Shown piece after piece: positions 61,395-64,000 of a DNA stretch of 64,000 bases. How positions within the stretch are numbered: position 1 is the stretch's first letter; each line of letters begins with the position of its first letter. The notes beneath the pieces were generated by a model. The model was not told the origin of the DNA. It did not search any database and worked only from the letters and a program-made list of their open reading frames with translations. Position numbers and translations under genes: made by a program. The DNA comes from an uncultured Muribaculaceae bacterium. Its GTDB lineage: Bacteria; Bacteroidota; Bacteroidia; Bacteroidales; Muribaculaceae. Location: positions 4,113 to 68,112 of the forward strand of contig CAJGDJ010000006.1 of assembly GCA_904502025.1 (NCBI GenBank), given 5' to 3'.

Positions 61395-61556
61395 TCAGAA
61401 CCAATAATCTTTATTTGATTTTTATTTTCAAAAATGTATAAAGAGTATAAGAATAGCTTAGCAGTGTCGAAATCATGTTATTCAGGAAATTCTTCGAAGT
61501 TATTTCTAACGAAGATAATGATGAGCCATTATTGTATCGACCTTGCCTTTATTTTC
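61395..61556. repeat. Diverged duplicated segment, copy B
   Basis: This counterpart of 59493-59653 is in the same orientation and also lies just upstream of a minus-strand gene. No inverted-repeat element follows it, and no credible reading frame runs through it. Confidence 0.65.
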
Positions 61557-61588
61557 ATCTATAACTCATTCCAATCAATAAAAAAACA

Positions 61589-61614
61589 ATCCCACCCTTG
61601 TACAAGAGTGGGAT
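61589..61614 (-). terminator. carB terminator
   Basis: A 26-base near-palindrome (ATCCCACCCTTG with CAAGAGTGGGAT) folds into a 12-bp stem with one G-U pair on the minus strand, followed there by GTTTTTTTAT. Confidence 0.82.
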
Positions 61615-61639
61615 TTATATTGAATTATCTATTATTCAA

Positions 61640-64000
61640 TTAATATTCGCTCCAAGCTGCGATGTTGATGTCGTCAACAGGTTTGTTGATAAATGCACGG
61701 ATATATGCAGCTGCGAGGCGAGCGTTGGTCAACAATGGAATGTTGTGGTCGATTGCCGAACGGCGGATGCGATAACCATTAGTCAACTCACGTTTGCTGT
61801 GGTTCTTTGGAATATTAATTACCAAGTCGATACCATGGTTAGCGATGAGGTCGAGGATATTTTCGCCCTCTTCATCAGGCCAACCTACTGTAACGGCATT
61901 TACATCATTTTCTTTGAGGAATTTAGCAGTACCTTCAGTTGCATAAAGTTTATATCCTGCTTCAGCAAGCATTTGACAACAGTCGAGCATATCAACTTTA
62001 CCGCGCACATCACCTGATGATACGAGTACACCTTTGCTCTTATCAGGCACGTGGTGTCCTACTGAAATCATTGCATTCAACAATGCTTCATCAAAGTCAG
62101 AACCCAAGCAACCAACCTCACCTGTTGAAGCCATATCTACACCAAGAACCGGGTCAGCCTTGTGGAGACGAGCAAATGAGAATTGTGATGCTTTGATGCC
62201 GATATAGTCTATGTCGAATGTTGATGTATCAGCTTTTTCTACTGGCTCATTGAGCATGATACGAGTTGCAGTATCAATGAAGTTGCGTTTGAGGATTTTT
62301 GAAACGAATGGGAAACTACGAGATGCACGCAAGTTACATTCGATTACTTTCACATCATTATTCTTAGCAAGATATTGAATATTGAAAGGACCTGAAATAT
62401 TAAGTTCTTTCGCAATAGTCTTACTGATGCGTTTGATGCGACGAGCAGTTTCCATATATATTTTTTGAGCAGGGAACACGAGTGTAGCATCACCAGAGTG
62501 AACACCTGCAAACTCTACGTGCTCAGAGATTGCATATTCGATGACTTCTCCATTACGAGCAACTGCGTCAAATTCAATTTCTTTTGCATTTTGCAAGAAT
62601 TCAGAAACCACAACTGGGAATTCTTTTGACACCTTAGCAGCTGCGCCGAGGAATTCATACATTGATTCGTGGTCGTAGCAAACATTCATTGCAGCACCCG
62701 AAAGCACATAACTTGGACGAATCAATACTGGGAATCCTACTTCAGCTACGAATTTATCGATATCATCAAAGCTTGTCAACTCTTTCCAACGTGGTTGGTC
62801 GATGCCGAGGCTATCGAGCATTGCAGAGAATTTGTGACGATTTTCGGCACGGTCGATGCAAATAGGTGAAGTACCAAGTACTGGCACATGGCGACGATAG
62901 AGTTTCATCGCAAGGTTGTTAGGAATTTGACCACCTACCGATACGATAACGCCGCGTGGTGTTTCGAGATCGATAACATCGAGCACTCGTTCGAAGCTCA
63001 ATTCGTCGAAGTAGAGACGGTCACACATGTCGTAGTCGGTCGATACGGTTTCGGGGTTATAGTTAATCATGATTGATTTATAACCGAGTTTGCGACAAGT
63101 GTTTACAGCGTTAACCGAACACCAGTCAAACTCTACCGAGCTACCGATGCGATAAGCACCCGAGCCGAGCACTACGATATTTTTGCCTGAGTTGTAATCG
63201 TAAGGAATTTGGTGAGCATCGGCACCATATGTTACATATAAGTAGTTTGTCAACTCCGGATATTCTGATGCAACAGTGTTGATGCGACACACTTTAGGTG
63301 TTACATTGTTAGCTTTACGATGTTCACGCACACGCAACATATCGGCTTCATAGGTAGAAGTTGGATTTTCTACATAACGAGCAATTTGGAAGTCACTAAA
63401 TCCAAGACGTTTTGCCTCAGCAAGCACTTCAGCCGGAAGTTCTTCAATTTTATTATATTCGCTAAGAACTTTAGCGTAATCAACTATATTTTTAAGACGA
63501 GACAAGAACCAAGGGTCGATTTTTGTCAACTCTTCAATACGTTCTACAGTATAGCCTTGTTCAAGGGCTTGGGCAATTGCAAAAATACGGAGGTCGGTTG
63601 GATGAGATAACGCGTGGTCGAGATCGTCAAATGCAATATCACGGTTACCTACGAAACCGTGCATACCTTGACCAATCATGCGAAGACCTTTTTGAATAAT
63701 TTCCTCGAATGATTTACCAATTGACATAATTTCACCCACCGATTTCATCGAAGAACCGATTTCACGGTCAACGTTAGCAAACTTAGTCAAGTCCCAACGT
63801 GGGATTTTCACAATCATATAATCAACCGACGGAGCTACATAAGCCGAGTTAGGTGTACCCATTTCGCCGATTTGGTCGAGTGTGTAACCGAGGGCAATCT
63901 TAGCTGCAACGAATGCCAAAGGATAACCGGTAGCCTTAGAAGCCAATGCAGAAGAACGGCTCAAGCGAGCGTTCACTTCGATTACGCGGTAGTCGTTGGT
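61640..64000 (-). CDS. carB: Carbamoyl-phosphate synthase large subunit (C-terminal part, cut by window end)
   Basis: CarB makes carbamoyl phosphate from bicarbonate, ammonia (from CarA) and two ATP, for pyrimidines and arginine. The frame is open to the window end (TNDYRVIEVNARLSRSSALA at its edge), so the first 8 visible codons precede the internal GTG at 63976. The visible 786 residues include the end of the first ATP-grasp half, the oligomerisation region, the second half (GSGAYRIGSSVEFDWCSVN, VLIRPSYVLSGAAMNV, VIECNLRASRSFPFVSK) and the C-terminal allosteric domain (VLVSSGDVRGKVDML). A terminator follows. Confidence 0.95.
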   Translation of the reverse strand, partial: TNDYRVIEVNARLSRSSALASKATGYPLAFVAAKIALGYTLDQIGEMGTPNSAYVAPSVDYMIVKIPRWDLTKFANVDREIGSSMKSVGEIMSIGKSFEEIIQKGLRMIGQGMHGFVGNRDIAFDDLDHALSHPTDLRIFAIAQALEQGYTVERIEELTKIDPWFLSRLKNIVDYAKVLSEYNKIEELPAEVLAEAKRLGFSDFQIARYVENPTSTYEADMLRVREHRKANNVTPKVCRINTVASEYPELTNYLYVTYGADAHQIPYDYNSGKNIVVLGSGAYRIGSSVEFDWCSVNAVNTCRKLGYKSIMINYNPETVSTDYDMCDRLYFDELSFERVLDVIDLETPRGVIVSVGGQIPNNLAMKLYRRHVPVLGTSPICIDRAENRHKFSAMLDSLGIDQPRWKELTSFDDIDKFVAEVGFPVLIRPSYVLSGAAMNVCYDHESMYEFLGAAAKVSKEFPVVVSEFLQNAKEIEFDAVARNGEVIEYAISEHVEFAGVHSGDATLVFPAQKIYMETARRIKRISKTIAKELNISGPFNIQYLAKNNDVKVIECNLRASRSFPFVSKILKRNFIDTATRIMLNEPVEKADTSTFDIDYIGIKASQFSFARLHKADPVLGVDMASTGEVGCLGSDFDEALLNAMISVGHHVPDKSKGVLVSSGDVRGKVDMLDCCQMLAEAGYKLYATEGTAKFLKENDVNAVTVGWPDEEGENILDLIANHGIDLVINIPKNHSKRELTNGYRIRRSAIDHNIPLLTNARLAAAYIRAFINKPVDDINIAAWSEY

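Noticed and set aside
61434..61643. 69-codon plus-strand frame in copy B
   Set aside because: It runs through the carB terminator and into the carB stop, has no domain and is likely chance.

Overview
The window is AT-rich chromosomal DNA from a member of the order Bacteroidales (phylum Bacteroidota). Three things support this. Many genes are preceded by the Bacteroidota-type -7 element TAnnTTTG, often with a TTG/TTTG -33 element 19-21 bases upstream. Several gene groups are typical of the order: RprX/RprY, PASTA protein-RluD, BamD-omega, MutA-MutB and a DUF4301 protein. Secreted proteins with C-terminal sorting-like tails are also present. Family or genus cannot be fixed from the sequence alone. 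No rRNA operon, CRISPR array, prophage or conjugative element is visible.

Layout. 1-165: start of a chromate-transporter-like gene on the minus strand. 301-5009 (+): META-domain lipoprotein, aroE, a YeiH-type membrane protein and a short ComEC. 5027-9909 (-): acyltransferase, metallophosphoesterase, tex, folK, read in that order from one promoter. 9983-11724 (-): PASTA protein and rluD. 11889-16451 (-): SGNH hydrolase and a large secreted family-10-like glycosyl hydrolase. 16631-18192 (+): bamD, omega subunit, rpsO. 18369-22764 (-): DUF4301 protein, TPR protein, SGNH hydrolase. 22946-29725 (+): type II NADH dehydrogenase, tsaC-like gene, sugar-phosphate transferase, ClC channel, secreted alpha-amylase. 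30247-32492 (-): RprX/RprY-type two-component system. 32713-36693 (-): both methylmalonyl-CoA mutase subunits. 36865-43772 (-): nhaA, lepA, an LRR protein, dnaB and an NlpC/P60 hydrolase. 44070-49679 (+): nfo, an MFS sugar transporter and the N-degron set clpS-clpA-aat. 49935-50007: tRNA-Lys(TTT). 50175-58408 (+): secreted propeller proteins, an amidase-like giant, a phosphodiester glycosidase and a VanX-like dipeptidase. 58478-61640: an acetyltransferase-like gene, a 353-bp terminal-inverted-repeat element, a diverged duplicated segment and a serine hydrolase. 61640-64000 (-): carB, cut by the window end.

The most distinctive content is a set of secreted glycan or cell-wall enzymes built on one plan: signal peptide, catalytic head, propeller or Ig-like domains, and a short C-terminal sorting-like tail. 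They are the family-10 hydrolase (11889-15341), the amidase-like protein (51078-54890) and the phosphodiester glycosidase (55044-57623). An SGNH hydrolase (15372-16451) and a secreted VanX-like dipeptidase (57746-58408) sit beside them. This could be a peptidoglycan or exopolysaccharide processing set; that is an inference from domain content. The second notable item is the small, highly structured inverted-repeat element at 59656-60008. The rest is mostly housekeeping.
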